DNA of 64,000 nt, from contig JAZLJA010000012.1 in the NCBI GenBank assembly GCA_045617625.1, positions 157,929 to 221,928 on the forward strand, read 5' to 3'. This DNA comes from Firm-04 sp045617625 (GTDB lineage Bacteria; Bacillota; Clostridia; Oscillospirales; Ruminococcaceae). Shown piece after piece: positions 42,252-50,563 of this stretch; the stretch's first letter is position 1; each line of letters begins with the position of its first letter. The position numbers were made by a program, and so were the translations under genes. The notes under the pieces were generated by a model. The model saw only the letters and a list, made by a program, of their open reading frames with translations. It did no database searches and had not been told where the DNA came from.

Positions 42252-43700
42252 TTATCGAATTGTCACGGCTGCCACAGATACAGGCGGCAGCGTCAACGTG
42301 ATGGCATTCTCCGAAATCTCAAGTTGATGCGTAATTTCCATAGGCTTGACACGTTCAGGGGTATCGAAATCGTTGCAGGCAGTCATGACATCATGCAAAA
42401 GGCGTGCAGATACATTCTTTTGTGCAGCACTGACACCGATTTCCACAACCTGCGGTGAAAGCTGCGGATTGCAAAGCGTGATGAGCGTTTCCCCATCGCG
42501 GCGAGATGCGATGACCGAAACCTGCGGCAGCCCGTTCTCCTCGCCGATATCGCCCGAAATATCGAGCAAATGCGCGTTATGGTGATGTCTGAACATCTCG
42601 AAAACATGGTAGGTCGGTGTGCAGACGACCTGTTCGCCACGCGTCAGAATCAGCGATTGCAGCACGTTGACTGCCTGCGCCAGATTCGCCATTTTGACGC
42701 GGTCGGTGTGCCGATGGAAAATATGGAGCGTCATGGCAGCGAGAATCGCATCGCGCATTGTGTTTTGCTGATACAAAAACGCAGGATTTTCTTCCTTTTC
42801 CGTATCATACCACGCGCCCCATTCATCAACCGCCAGCGCGATTTTTTTCTCAGGATCGTACTTGTCCATCACCGCGCTGTGTTTGGTCAGCAGTTCGTCC
42901 ATATAGCAGCCGCGTCGGATCGTGTCAAGATACTCGTCCTCTGAAAAGCGCACAGCATCGCCCTTTTTCTCCCACACGCCCGACGGCACAGTGTAGTAGT
43001 GCAGTGCAAGTCCCTGCATCATCGAGCTGTCCACACGCTGCATCATGCGCTCTGTCCACGCATAGTCGTCGCTGTTGGGACCGCAGGCGATTTTCTGCAT
43101 CGGCATGCTGAAATCGTAGCTTTTGACAAAGCCCTGCCACTGACGATAACAGTCTGTATAATAATCGGCAGACATCAGCCCGCCGCCGCCCCATGCCTCG
43201 TTGCCGATGCCGACATACGGCAATTTCCACGCATTTACGCGTCCATTCGCACGGCGTTCACGGGTGAGCGCTGTGTCAAGATCGGAGGTACAGTAATGCA
43301 CCCAGTCAGCGAGTTCCTGTACCGTGCCGCTGCCCATGTTTCCTGCAAGATACGGTTTTGCGCCCAGAATCTCACATAATGCGAAGAATTCGTGTGTGCC
43401 GAACCGATTGGTTTCGGGCACCCACCCCCAAACGGTATTGATGGTCTGCGGGCGGGTTTCGGGGGCGCCGATGCCGTCACGCCAGTGATAGGTGTCGGCA
43501 AAACAGCCGCCCGGCCACCGCAAAACGGGAATGTCCAGTTTTTTCAGCGCAGATACAACGTTTTCGTTGTAGTCTTGTCGTTTCTCCGACCAGATTCCGC
43601 CGTAGATGCATCTGCCAAGATGCTCGGCAAAATGCCCATATTGCTCTGCGGGGATGATGCTGTGATTCTCTGTTTCTCTCAGGTTCAGCTTGATTTTCAT
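42252..43700 (-). CDS. GH51 alpha-L-arabinofuranosidase, intracellular
   Basis: 482 residues from MKIKLNLRETENHS (AAGGAG seven bases upstream). No signal peptide. GH51 landmarks: HLGRCIYGGIW, RWPGGCFADTYHWRDGIG, acid/base Glu in GIGNEAWGGG and nucleophile in ALAVDEWGAWYD. Removes arabinofuranose from imported arabino-oligosaccharides. Begins about 27 bases after the mreB terminator, so it probably has read-through or a promoter inside that region, none of which was clear. Confidence 0.93.
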   Translation of the reverse strand: MKIKLNLRETENHSIIPAEQYGHFAEHLGRCIYGGIWSEKRQDYNENVVSALKKLDIPVLRWPGGCFADTYHWRDGIGAPETRPQTINTVWGWVPETNRFGTHEFFALCEILGAKPYLAGNMGSGTVQELADWVHYCTSDLDTALTRERRANGRVNAWKLPYVGIGNEAWGGGGLMSADYYTDCYRQWQGFVKSYDFSMPMQKIACGPNSDDYAWTERMMQRVDSSMMQGLALHYYTVPSGVWEKKGDAVRFSEDEYLDTIRRGCYMDELLTKHSAVMDKYDPEKKIALAVDEWGAWYDTEKEENPAFLYQQNTMRDAILAAMTLHIFHRHTDRVKMANLAQAVNVLQSLILTRGEQVVCTPTYHVFEMFRHHHNAHLLDISGDIGEENGLPQVSVIASRRDGETLITLCNPQLSPQVVEIGVSAAQKNVSARLLHDVMTACNDFDTPERVKPMEITHQLEISENAITLTLPPVSVAAVTIR

Positions 43701-43721
43701 GGTAACACTCCTTCGCTGTTT

Positions 43722-43764
43722 CAAAAAAAGGACAGCCGTAGGTTTGCGCCGTGGGCTGTCCTCT
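43722..43764 (-). terminator. Terminator of mreB
   Basis: Minus strand: AGGACAGCC stem (43754-43762 with 43729-43737) followed by TTTTTTT. Confidence 0.7.
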
Positions 43765-43776
43765 TTGATTATACGT

Positions 43777-44793
43777 TTAGTAATATCTGATATCCTCGGT
43801 GAGCATTTCCTCGTAGGCGGGAAGATTGCTGAGGATCTTGCCCGTACCCTCCGCCACGCAGTCGAGCGGATATTCGGCAACGTAAACGGGCATTCCGGTC
43901 TCACGGTTGATGAGCTTGTCCATACCGCGCAAAAGAGCTCCGCCGCCCGTCAGTGTGATGCCCTGCTCGATCACGTCCGCAGAAAGCTCCGGCGGTGTGT
44001 TGCGCAGGGTTTCGCGAATGGCATCCAGCACGATCGACAGCGGCTCAGAAAGCGCCTCACGCACTTCACCCGATGTGATCGTGACGTTCTCGGGCAAGCC
44101 GTTGAGAAGATTTCTGCCGCGCAGTTCCATCGTGCTTTCGTGAACGTCAGGAAACGCCGAACCGATTTCCAGCTTGACCGTTTCCGCTGTGCGCTCACCG
44201 ATCAGCAGATTGTATTTTTTGCGCACATAATTGACGATCGCCATATCAAAGGCATCGCCTGCCGTGCGCACAGATTTCGAGGATACGATGCCGCCCATGG
44301 AAATCACGGCGACTTCGCTTGTCCCGCCGCCGATATCGACGACCATAGTGCCCGTGGGCTGTAAGATATCAAGTCCTGCGCCCAAAGCGGCGGCAAGCGG
44401 CTCGAGAACAAGCTGTACGGGGCGAGCGCCGGCTTTTTCAGCGGCTTCCTTGACAGCTCTGCGCTCCACGGCGGTCACGCCCGATGGGATGCAGATCAGC
44501 ACCCGTGCCTGCGTGAACAGCGAATGACGCATCGCTTTTTTGATGAATTCCTGAAGCATGGTCGCCGCGACGTCAAAATCAGCGATGACGCCGTCTTTCA
44601 GCGGTCTGACCGCAACGATCGAGCCCGGTGTTCTGCCGATGATCTCTTTTGCTTCCTTGCCCACGGAGCAGGCTTGGTCGGTGCGGGTGTTGACAGCCAC
44701 CACCGACGGCTCACGCAGGATGATCCCTTTTCCGCGCACAAAAACAAGGGTATTCGCGGTTCCCAAATCAATGCCGATATATCTGGTAAACAT
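43777..44793 (-). CDS. mreB: Actin-like rod-shape protein MreB/Mbl
   Basis: 338 residues from MFTRYIGIDLGTANTLVFV (AAGGAG six bases upstream). Nucleotide-binding motifs of the actin fold: IDLGTANTLV at the N-terminus, VDIGGGTSEVAVIS, and TLTGGGALLRGMDKLI near the C-terminus. Forms filaments that guide cell-wall elongation. Not accompanied by mreC/mreD here, which fits the Mbl-type copy of Firmicutes. Confidence 0.95.
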   Translation of the reverse strand: MFTRYIGIDLGTANTLVFVRGKGIILREPSVVAVNTRTDQACSVGKEAKEIIGRTPGSIVAVRPLKDGVIADFDVAATMLQEFIKKAMRHSLFTQARVLICIPSGVTAVERRAVKEAAEKAGARPVQLVLEPLAAALGAGLDILQPTGTMVVDIGGGTSEVAVISMGGIVSSKSVRTAGDAFDMAIVNYVRKKYNLLIGERTAETVKLEIGSAFPDVHESTMELRGRNLLNGLPENVTITSGEVREALSEPLSIVLDAIRETLRNTPPELSADVIEQGITLTGGGALLRGMDKLINRETGMPVYVAEYPLDCVAEGTGKILSNLPAYEEMLTEDIRYY

Positions 44794-44845
44794 AGTGCGC
44801 TCCTTCTTTGTTCTTTTTCTTTGGTTTTTGGCGTTATGTAAAGTA

Positions 44846-44885
44846 TGACAGTGTGACATTGTGACATTGTGAGACTGTAAGATTG
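44846..44885. repeat. Five degenerate copies of an 8-base repeat in the mreB leader
   Basis: TGACAGTG, TGACATTG, TGACATTG, TGAGACTG, TAAGATTG follow each other without gaps. They lie between the promoter and the ribosome site of mreB. Confidence 0.7.
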
Positions 44886-44931
44886 TCCTCTGCCGTGATG
44901 ATTTTCACCATGCCAAATTGACCTAAATACT

Positions 44932-44960
44932 ATTGTATCACAAATTTTGGGCGGCGACAA
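44932..44960 (-). promoter_or_regulatory. Promoter of mreB
   Basis: Minus strand: TTGTCG (44955-44960), 17 bases, TACAAT (44932-44937). The leader of about 130 bases contains the 8-base repeats. Confidence 0.5.
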
Positions 44961-45026
44961 TCCTTTTTTATAGGCTCGGTCATTTTCTGCGATTTCAACA
45001 AAATTGACCTGTTGACATCAAACACG

Positions 45027-45036
45027 TTGCACAAAA
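45027..45036 (+). repeat. Left arm of inverted repeat flanking the serine recombinase
   Basis: TTGCACAAAA, 12 bases past the recombinase stop. The inverted partner TTTTGTGCAA is at 46568-46577. Confidence 0.4.
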
Positions 45037-45048
45037 ATCAGACGTCGT

Positions 45049-46506
45049 TCACAGCCAGTAGAGATGCATGGTGGTGTTTTCAAACGTGACGCAGTGAATG
45101 AGGCTGTGGGCGATGCCGCGTTTTTGCGCATCGGTGCAGGATGAAAACCTCGGAAATGCGTTTGTTTTGCACGTCTGTGCTTCGGCGGCGATTTGCTGTT
45201 CGAGGACGGCACATCGCGCAGACAGCTTGGAAATCGCGGCGGCAACAACGGGGATATCGGTGTCGTTAAGGTCGATGAGGCTTTGTTCGAGACGGGCTTT
45301 CCGCAGTTTTGCCGATTCGAGGTTCTGCTTTGCCGCCGCCGCGGCTGACGATGTATGCGGAGCGGGCAGCGGCAGCGATTGCAGTCTTTTCATCAGAGCA
45401 CGCGAAAGCAGCGATTCTGCGTCGGTTTTGCGCCATGTTGCACCGATGCCGCCGCATTTGCCGCGCTTTCGCCCCGCGCACACGAGATATTCCGCACTGC
45501 GCCCGCGTGTAACAGTCACCGCAGAACCGCATCGGGCGCAGAACAGCAAACCGCCGTAAATACTGGATTTTCCGTGTGCAAGGGTTCGTGCCTGCCGATG
45601 CGCGGTCAGTTTTTGCTGACAGGCAAGCCATGTTTCCGCGGCGACAAATCCCTCATGCGGGGCGCAGATTGCCAGAACATCATGCAGATCCGTGAATTTT
45701 GCGTGATTGGCACGGCGATCGGCATAAAGGAAAACACCGTGGTGCAGGGGCAGGGGGTCTGGGGCGCAAAGTTCCGCTCCAAGGCTCGATAAGTACGTAT
45801 ATACGTGCATATCAGCCATAGCATACACGGGATTTCTCAAAATTCTGCCCACTGCCGCCGATGTCCACACATTGCCCCGCGCGGTCATCATGCCCTGCCG
45901 ATTCCAGTGTGCTGCCAGCGCAGCGAGACTGCAATCGGGGGCAAGATAACGGCGAAAACCCTCGGCGATGATCGGTGCAGCATCGTCAATCGCAAGCATT
46001 TGCGTGGATTTGCCATCAAGCAGAGCAGGCACCTTGCGAAATCCGATGGGCGCGGTGCCGCCTGTGTCAAACCCGATTTTCGCCCGTGCAAATGCCGCAT
46101 CGCGCACACGCCCACTGATGGTTTCGCGCTCCAGCTGTGCAAACACCATCAACAGACTTTGCATCGCCTGCCCCATCGGTGTGTCGGTTTCAAATCGTTC
46201 AGTGTGAGAGATAAAACGGATGCCGTGTGCCTGAAAAATGCGCAAAAGCTGAGTAAAATCTGCAAGATTGCGGCTGATGCGGTCAAGCTTGTAAACGATC
46301 ACCGCGGAAAGCTGCCCCGCCTTTGCCGCCTGCATCATGCGTGTGAGGGCGGGGCGGTCGGTGTTTTTGCCCGAAAAACCGCTGTCGGCATATACCTCCA
46401 CAGGGGCATTTTGGGGCGCATCACCCCGACAAAGTGCCTCCTGTGTCTCCAGGCTGACACTGTCGGCGCGGCTGACGGATTGACGGACATATATTGCGGT
46501 ATGCAT
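45049..46506 (-). CDS. Large serine site-specific recombinase (orphan)
   Basis: 485 residues. The resolvase domain with the catalytic serine in YVRQSVSRADS near residue 10, YADSGFSGKNTDRP and VYKLDRISRNLADF, then a recombinase domain (GTAPIGFRKVP to ILRNPVYA). A zinc-ribbon (CARCGSAVTV with CAGRKRGKCGG, about 310-345) and a coiled-coil-rich end (about 385-460) follow. This is the layout of phage and Tn4451-type integrases. No other mobile-element genes are nearby, so it is a leftover or a domesticated recombinase. GGGGG precedes ATG. A 10-base inverted repeat brackets the gene. Confidence 0.9.
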   Translation of the reverse strand: MHTAIYVRQSVSRADSVSLETQEALCRGDAPQNAPVEVYADSGFSGKNTDRPALTRMMQAAKAGQLSAVIVYKLDRISRNLADFTQLLRIFQAHGIRFISHTERFETDTPMGQAMQSLLMVFAQLERETISGRVRDAAFARAKIGFDTGGTAPIGFRKVPALLDGKSTQMLAIDDAAPIIAEGFRRYLAPDCSLAALAAHWNRQGMMTARGNVWTSAAVGRILRNPVYAMADMHVYTYLSSLGAELCAPDPLPLHHGVFLYADRRANHAKFTDLHDVLAICAPHEGFVAAETWLACQQKLTAHRQARTLAHGKSSIYGGLLFCARCGSAVTVTRGRSAEYLVCAGRKRGKCGGIGATWRKTDAESLLSRALMKRLQSLPLPAPHTSSAAAAAKQNLESAKLRKARLEQSLIDLNDTDIPVVAAAISKLSARCAVLEQQIAAEAQTCKTNAFPRFSSCTDAQKRGIAHSLIHCVTFENTTMHLYWL

Positions 46507-46567
46507 GGTCGTCCCCCTTCTTTGAATGCGGACAATTTGCTGTCTGCACGATGAATTGCAAAAGATG

Positions 46568-46577
46568 TTTTGTGCAA
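46568..46577 (-). repeat. Right arm of inverted repeat flanking the serine recombinase
   Basis: TTTTGTGCAA on the plus strand, 61 bases upstream of the recombinase start and inside the spacer before the cellobiose phosphorylase promoter. Could be chance; see findings. Confidence 0.4.
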
Positions 46578-46618
46578 TATGTTATAGGATTTCCTCGAAA
46601 AGTTGTGAAAAAAAAGAC

Positions 46619-46647
46619 TTGAAATCCCACGCCTGTTATGCTATAAT
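46619..46647 (+). promoter_or_regulatory. Promoter of the cellobiose phosphorylase gene
   Basis: TTGAAA (46619-46624), 17 bases, perfect TATAAT (46642-46647), about 97 bases before ATG 46744. No operator-like palindrome was recognised. Confidence 0.7.
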
Positions 46648-46743
46648 AAATTATACTCGCGCACATTGGATTTTATTGCCATGCGCCGCGATGAAAATTC
46701 CTCAAAACGCGAAAGAATACCAAAAAAAAGGAGCGTAATACTC

Positions 46744-49200
46744 ATGAAGAAATTCGGTTATTTTGATGACGCGAACAAAGAATACGTCATTCAATCGCCC
46801 CAAACTCCCTATCCGTGGATCAACTACCTCGGAACACAGGCATTTTTCTCCCTGATTTCCAACACGGCAGGCGGCTATCATTTCTATAAGGATGCCCGTC
46901 TCCGCCGTATTACCCGTTATCGCTACAACAATGTCCCGATCGACATGGGCGGCCGTTATTTCTATATCAACGACGGCGGCACCGTCTGGAACCCCGGCTG
47001 GGCTCCCTCCAAAACCGAACTGGATGCTTATGAGTGCCGTCACGGCATGGGCTATACAATCATCACCGGTCAGAAAAATGATGTGAAGGCTGAGGTTACG
47101 TTCTTCGTGCCCCAGAATTTCAACGGCGAGATTCAGCGCGTGCGCCTGACCAACACCGGCAGTGCCGCAAAGAACTTCAAGCTGTTCTCGTTTGCGGAAT
47201 GGTGCCTCTGGAATGCGCAGGATGACTCCACAAACTTCCAGCGCAACTTCAACACGGGTGAAGTCGAGATCGAAGGCTCCATCATCTTCCACAAGACCGA
47301 ATATAAGGAACGCCGCGACCACTTCGCATTCTATGCAGTCAACAGCGACATTCAGGGCTTTGATACCGACCGTGAATCCTTCATCGGTCTTTACAACGGC
47401 TTTGAGAACCCGCAGTGCGTCATGGCAGGCAAGTCCTCCAACTCGGTGGCTGACGGCTGGTCGCCCATCGCTTCCCATTACTTCGATATCACCCTCGGCG
47501 CAGGCGAATCCAAAGAGCTGATCTTCATTCTCGGTTATGTGGAGAACCCTGTTGCAGAGAAATTCAACGCTGACGGTTCGATGAACAAATCCCGCGCATA
47601 TGCGATGATTGAACAGTTCAACTCCTCCGACAAGGTGGACGCTGCCCTCGCAGAGCTGAAAACCATGTGGGACGAGCTGCTCAGCAAATATCAGGTCAAC
47701 ACCCCTGAGGACAAGATGAACCGCATGGTCAACATCTGGAATCAGTATCAGTGCATGGTCACGTTCAATATGTCCCGTTCCGCTTCCTACTTTGAAAGCG
47801 GCATCGGCAGAGGCATGGGCTTCCGCGATTCCAACCAGGATCTGCTCGGTTTCGTGCATCAGATCCCCGATCGCGCAAGAGAGCGTATCATCGACCTCGC
47901 ATCGACCCAGTTTGAGGACGGCGGCTGCTATCACCAGTATCAGCCCCTGACCAAGAAGGGCAACGATGAAATCGGCGGCGACTTCTCGGATGACCCGCTG
48001 TGGATGATCCTTTCCGTCGCGGCATACATCAAGGAATCGGGCGATTATTCGATCCTCGACGAAATGGTGCCTTACGACAACGATCCCTCCACCGCACAGA
48101 CCATGATGCATCACCTGAAGCAGAGCTTCTGGCACGTTGCAAACAATGTCGGTCCTCACGGACTGCCGCTGGCTATGCGTGCAGACTGGAACGACTGCAT
48201 CAACCTCTCCTGCTGGTCTGACACACCGGGCGAATCTTTCCAGACCTCCACTTCTCCGAAGTTTGGCGACGAAAAGTACAGCCGTGTGGCAGAATCGCTG
48301 ATGGTTGCAGGTCTGTTCACTTACGCAGGTCCTTCCTATGTCGAAATGTGCAAGCGCACGGGCGATGAAGTCGGTGCATCCAAGGCACAGGCAGAACTCG
48401 ACAAGATGAAGAAGAACATCATGGAATACGGCTTCGACGGTGAATGGTTCCTCCGTGCTTACGACGATCTGGGAAGAAAGATGGGCTCTAAAGAATGCGA
48501 AGAAGGCAAGATCTTCATCGAACCGCAGGGCTTCATGGTCATGTCCGAAGTCGGCAAGGAAGTCGGCGCAGATATCAAGGCACTTGACAGCATCGACAAG
48601 TATCTCAACACAGAACATGGTCTGGTGCTGAATAATCCCGCATTCACGAAGTATTACATCGAATACGGTGAGATCTCCACCTATCCGGGCGGTTATAAGG
48701 AAAATGCAGGTATCTTCTGCCACAACAACGCGTGGATCATCTGCGCAGAGGCTTATGCAGGCAGAGGCGACAAGGCATTTGAATATTACAGCAAGATCGC
48801 TCCTGCATACCGCGAGGAGAAGTATTCCGACCTGCACCGCACTGAGCCGTATGTCTACGCACAGATGATCGCCGGCAAGGACGCTCGTCGTCACGGCGAA
48901 GCGAAGAACAGCTGGCTGACCGGTACTGCGGCATGGAACTTTGTCGCTGTTTCGCAGTATATCCTCGGCATTGTGCCCGATTGGGACGGCTTGAAGGTTG
49001 ATCCTTCGATCCCGAAGGCTTGGGACGGCTTCACCGCATCCCGTCAGTTCCGCGGCGCAACCTATAACATCAAGGTGGAAAACCCGAACCATGTGTGCAA
49101 GGGCGTCGTTTCGATGACCGTTGACGGCAAACAGGTGGATGGCAATGTCATTCCCGTTTGCGCAGGCGGCGTACACGAGGTCACTGTTGTCCTCGGCTAA
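46744..49200 (+). CDS. Cellobiose phosphorylase (GH94), intracellular
   Basis: 818 residues from MKKFGYFDDANKEYVI (GGAG ten bases upstream). Splits cellobiose with phosphate into glucose-1-phosphate and glucose, saving ATP. GH94 signatures: PYPWINYLG, GGRYFYINDGG, FESGIGRGMGFRDSNQDLLG and the catalytic-acid motif MRADWNDCINLSCW (about 478-491), then SGTYPGGY-like ISTYPGGYKENAG and DPSIPKAWDGF near the end. No signal peptide. The length agrees with family members of cellulolytic clostridia and ruminococci. Confidence 0.95.
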   Translation: MKKFGYFDDANKEYVIQSPQTPYPWINYLGTQAFFSLISNTAGGYHFYKDARLRRITRYRYNNVPIDMGGRYFYINDGGTVWNPGWAPSKTELDAYECRHGMGYTIITGQKNDVKAEVTFFVPQNFNGEIQRVRLTNTGSAAKNFKLFSFAEWCLWNAQDDSTNFQRNFNTGEVEIEGSIIFHKTEYKERRDHFAFYAVNSDIQGFDTDRESFIGLYNGFENPQCVMAGKSSNSVADGWSPIASHYFDITLGAGESKELIFILGYVENPVAEKFNADGSMNKSRAYAMIEQFNSSDKVDAALAELKTMWDELLSKYQVNTPEDKMNRMVNIWNQYQCMVTFNMSRSASYFESGIGRGMGFRDSNQDLLGFVHQIPDRARERIIDLASTQFEDGGCYHQYQPLTKKGNDEIGGDFSDDPLWMILSVAAYIKESGDYSILDEMVPYDNDPSTAQTMMHHLKQSFWHVANNVGPHGLPLAMRADWNDCINLSCWSDTPGESFQTSTSPKFGDEKYSRVAESLMVAGLFTYAGPSYVEMCKRTGDEVGASKAQAELDKMKKNIMEYGFDGEWFLRAYDDLGRKMGSKECEEGKIFIEPQGFMVMSEVGKEVGADIKALDSIDKYLNTEHGLVLNNPAFTKYYIEYGEISTYPGGYKENAGIFCHNNAWIICAEAYAGRGDKAFEYYSKIAPAYREEKYSDLHRTEPYVYAQMIAGKDARRHGEAKNSWLTGTAAWNFVAVSQYILGIVPDWDGLKVDPSIPKAWDGFTASRQFRGATYNIKVENPNHVCKGVVSMTVDGKQVDGNVIPVCAGGVHEVTVVLG

Positions 49201-49212
49201 TGCAAAAAACGT

Positions 49213-49246
49213 CAAAACGGTGTGAGTTTCGGCTCATGCCGTTTTG
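49213..49246 (+). repeat. 14-base-pair hairpin after the cellobiose phosphorylase gene
   Basis: CAAAACGGTGTGAG (49213-49226) pairs with CTCATGCCGTTTTG (49233-49246), two G-T pairs, loop TTTCGG. No T-tract follows. It sits 21 bases before the next ATG, so it may be a weak terminator or affect expression of the downstream operon. Confidence 0.5.
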
Positions 49247-49267
49247 CGCTGTTTCAAGGAGATCATC

Positions 49268-50134
49268 ATGGATTTTTGGAGTACATTAAGTTCAGGACTC
49301 GACCGTTTTGCGGATAAGCTTGACCGCCTCAGCACCGGATCCTCACTGGAAGACAGCACCTACGGCATCATGGAAAAGGATTACTGCTGGGAGGAACTGG
49401 ATTATGCAGGGGATTATACACTTCAGCGGCACATCGTATCGGGCGACTGCCGCATCGTAGATAAATACGGCGCGGTGGTGGAGCGCGGCAAACAGGCAGA
49501 TCTGGAACAATCCATGATTCGCCGCAGTGCCCAGCAGGCAGCTTATAACGCCGCAAATCCGATACCCCGCAGCGCAGAAATGCCGTTCTCTGCGGACTTC
49601 ACCCCAATGCCGACTGCCGCAAATCCCCCCGTGCAGGCGATCTACGGCGATATCATCGGCGTGGTGCGCAGAAACGGTGCATACACCCACTACGGCATTT
49701 ACGTCAGTGACACCTGCGTGATTCATTATGCGATCCCCGCGAGTATGTCGGTGGGGCACGCAACGATTCACGCCACAAGCCTTAAGCTGTTTCTCCGCAA
49801 TGCCACCGAGTATTTCATCCTCGATTTTCCCAAGCCCTATCAGCCACCCGTTGTGCTTGGCAACGACCAGCCGCACAACGAGACCATCAGCGAACAGGTG
49901 GCGCGGCGGTTGCAGCAGCAATACGGCTATCACCTCTATACGCCCATTGAAACGGTAAACCGCGCAAAATCGCGCATTGGTGAGACACATTACAATCTGC
50001 TGACCAACAACTGCGAACATTTTGCCATCTGGTGCAAAACGGGCGTCAGTGAATCCCTGCAAATATCGGAAATGCTCGGCGTGCTTGGAAGTGCGGCAGG
50101 ATTCCAATTCCACAAGCCGTTTCACTGGAGGTAA
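49268..50134 (+). CDS. LRAT/NlpC-P60-superfamily protein, cytoplasmic
   Basis: 288 residues from MDFWSTLSSGLDRFA (AAGGAG seven bases upstream). No signal peptide. The second half has the LRAT layout: GDIIGVVRRNGAYTHYGIYV with the catalytic His, VIHYAIP with the second His, and the nucleophile in LLTNNCEHFAIWCKTG. LRAT proteins transfer or remove acyl groups on lipids and are best known in animals; bacterial members are scattered. The N-terminal about 130 residues were not recognised. The substrate is unknown. Confidence 0.82.
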   Translation: MDFWSTLSSGLDRFADKLDRLSTGSSLEDSTYGIMEKDYCWEELDYAGDYTLQRHIVSGDCRIVDKYGAVVERGKQADLEQSMIRRSAQQAAYNAANPIPRSAEMPFSADFTPMPTAANPPVQAIYGDIIGVVRRNGAYTHYGIYVSDTCVIHYAIPASMSVGHATIHATSLKLFLRNATEYFILDFPKPYQPPVVLGNDQPHNETISEQVARRLQQQYGYHLYTPIETVNRAKSRIGETHYNLLTNNCEHFAIWCKTGVSESLQISEMLGVLGSAAGFQFHKPFHWR

Positions 50135-50137
50135 CAA

Positions 50138-50542
50138 ATGAGCAACACGAGAAAAATCGCGCTGATGCTTGGAATTTCGGTAATGCTATCTCTATGCGGC
50201 TGCGGTGAATCCTCCGAGATTCCCGCAGAAACCACTGCAACCACCGAACCGCCCGTCATTCTCACCACAACAACCGCGACAAAACCGCAGAAAATCATCG
50301 AAACATCGGCGCAGGAGACACCCATCGGGGCAGGCACGGAAAACGGTCCCGAGGCTGCCGCAAAACTGTATTACAGCAAGACAGTGTTTGAATTTATCAG
50401 CCTTGAGGATATCACCATCCGCGAGGACTATGTGAAATATTACGCAAAACTGAAGAAAAACGGCAAAATGGTTGATCCCGACCGCTACATCACCCTTGCC
50501 TATCAGGACGGGGCGTGGAAAGTCGTCGAGGAGGGCTATTGA
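50138..50542 (+). CDS. Small lipoprotein
   Basis: 134 residues. Signal peptide with a lipobox (SLCGC, Cys about 22), then a Thr-rich spacer (about 28-60). A compact domain follows, with ISLEDITIREDYVKYYAKLK and ITLAYQDGAWKVVEEGY; the last part looks like the DUF4878-type secretion/export fold but this is not certain. Starts three bases after the LRAT stop, with GGAGGTAACAA upstream, so the pair may act together at the membrane. Confidence 0.75.
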   Translation: MSNTRKIALMLGISVMLSLCGCGESSEIPAETTATTEPPVILTTTTATKPQKIIETSAQETPIGAGTENGPEAAAKLYYSKTVFEFISLEDITIREDYVKYYAKLKKNGKMVDPDRYITLAYQDGAWKVVEEGY

Positions 50543-50563
50543 GCCATCGGAGAGGAGAAAATC

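Noticed and set aside
46702..49215. Long open frame antisense to the cellobiose phosphorylase gene
   Set aside because: A shadow of the strongly coding GH94 gene; no start signals.
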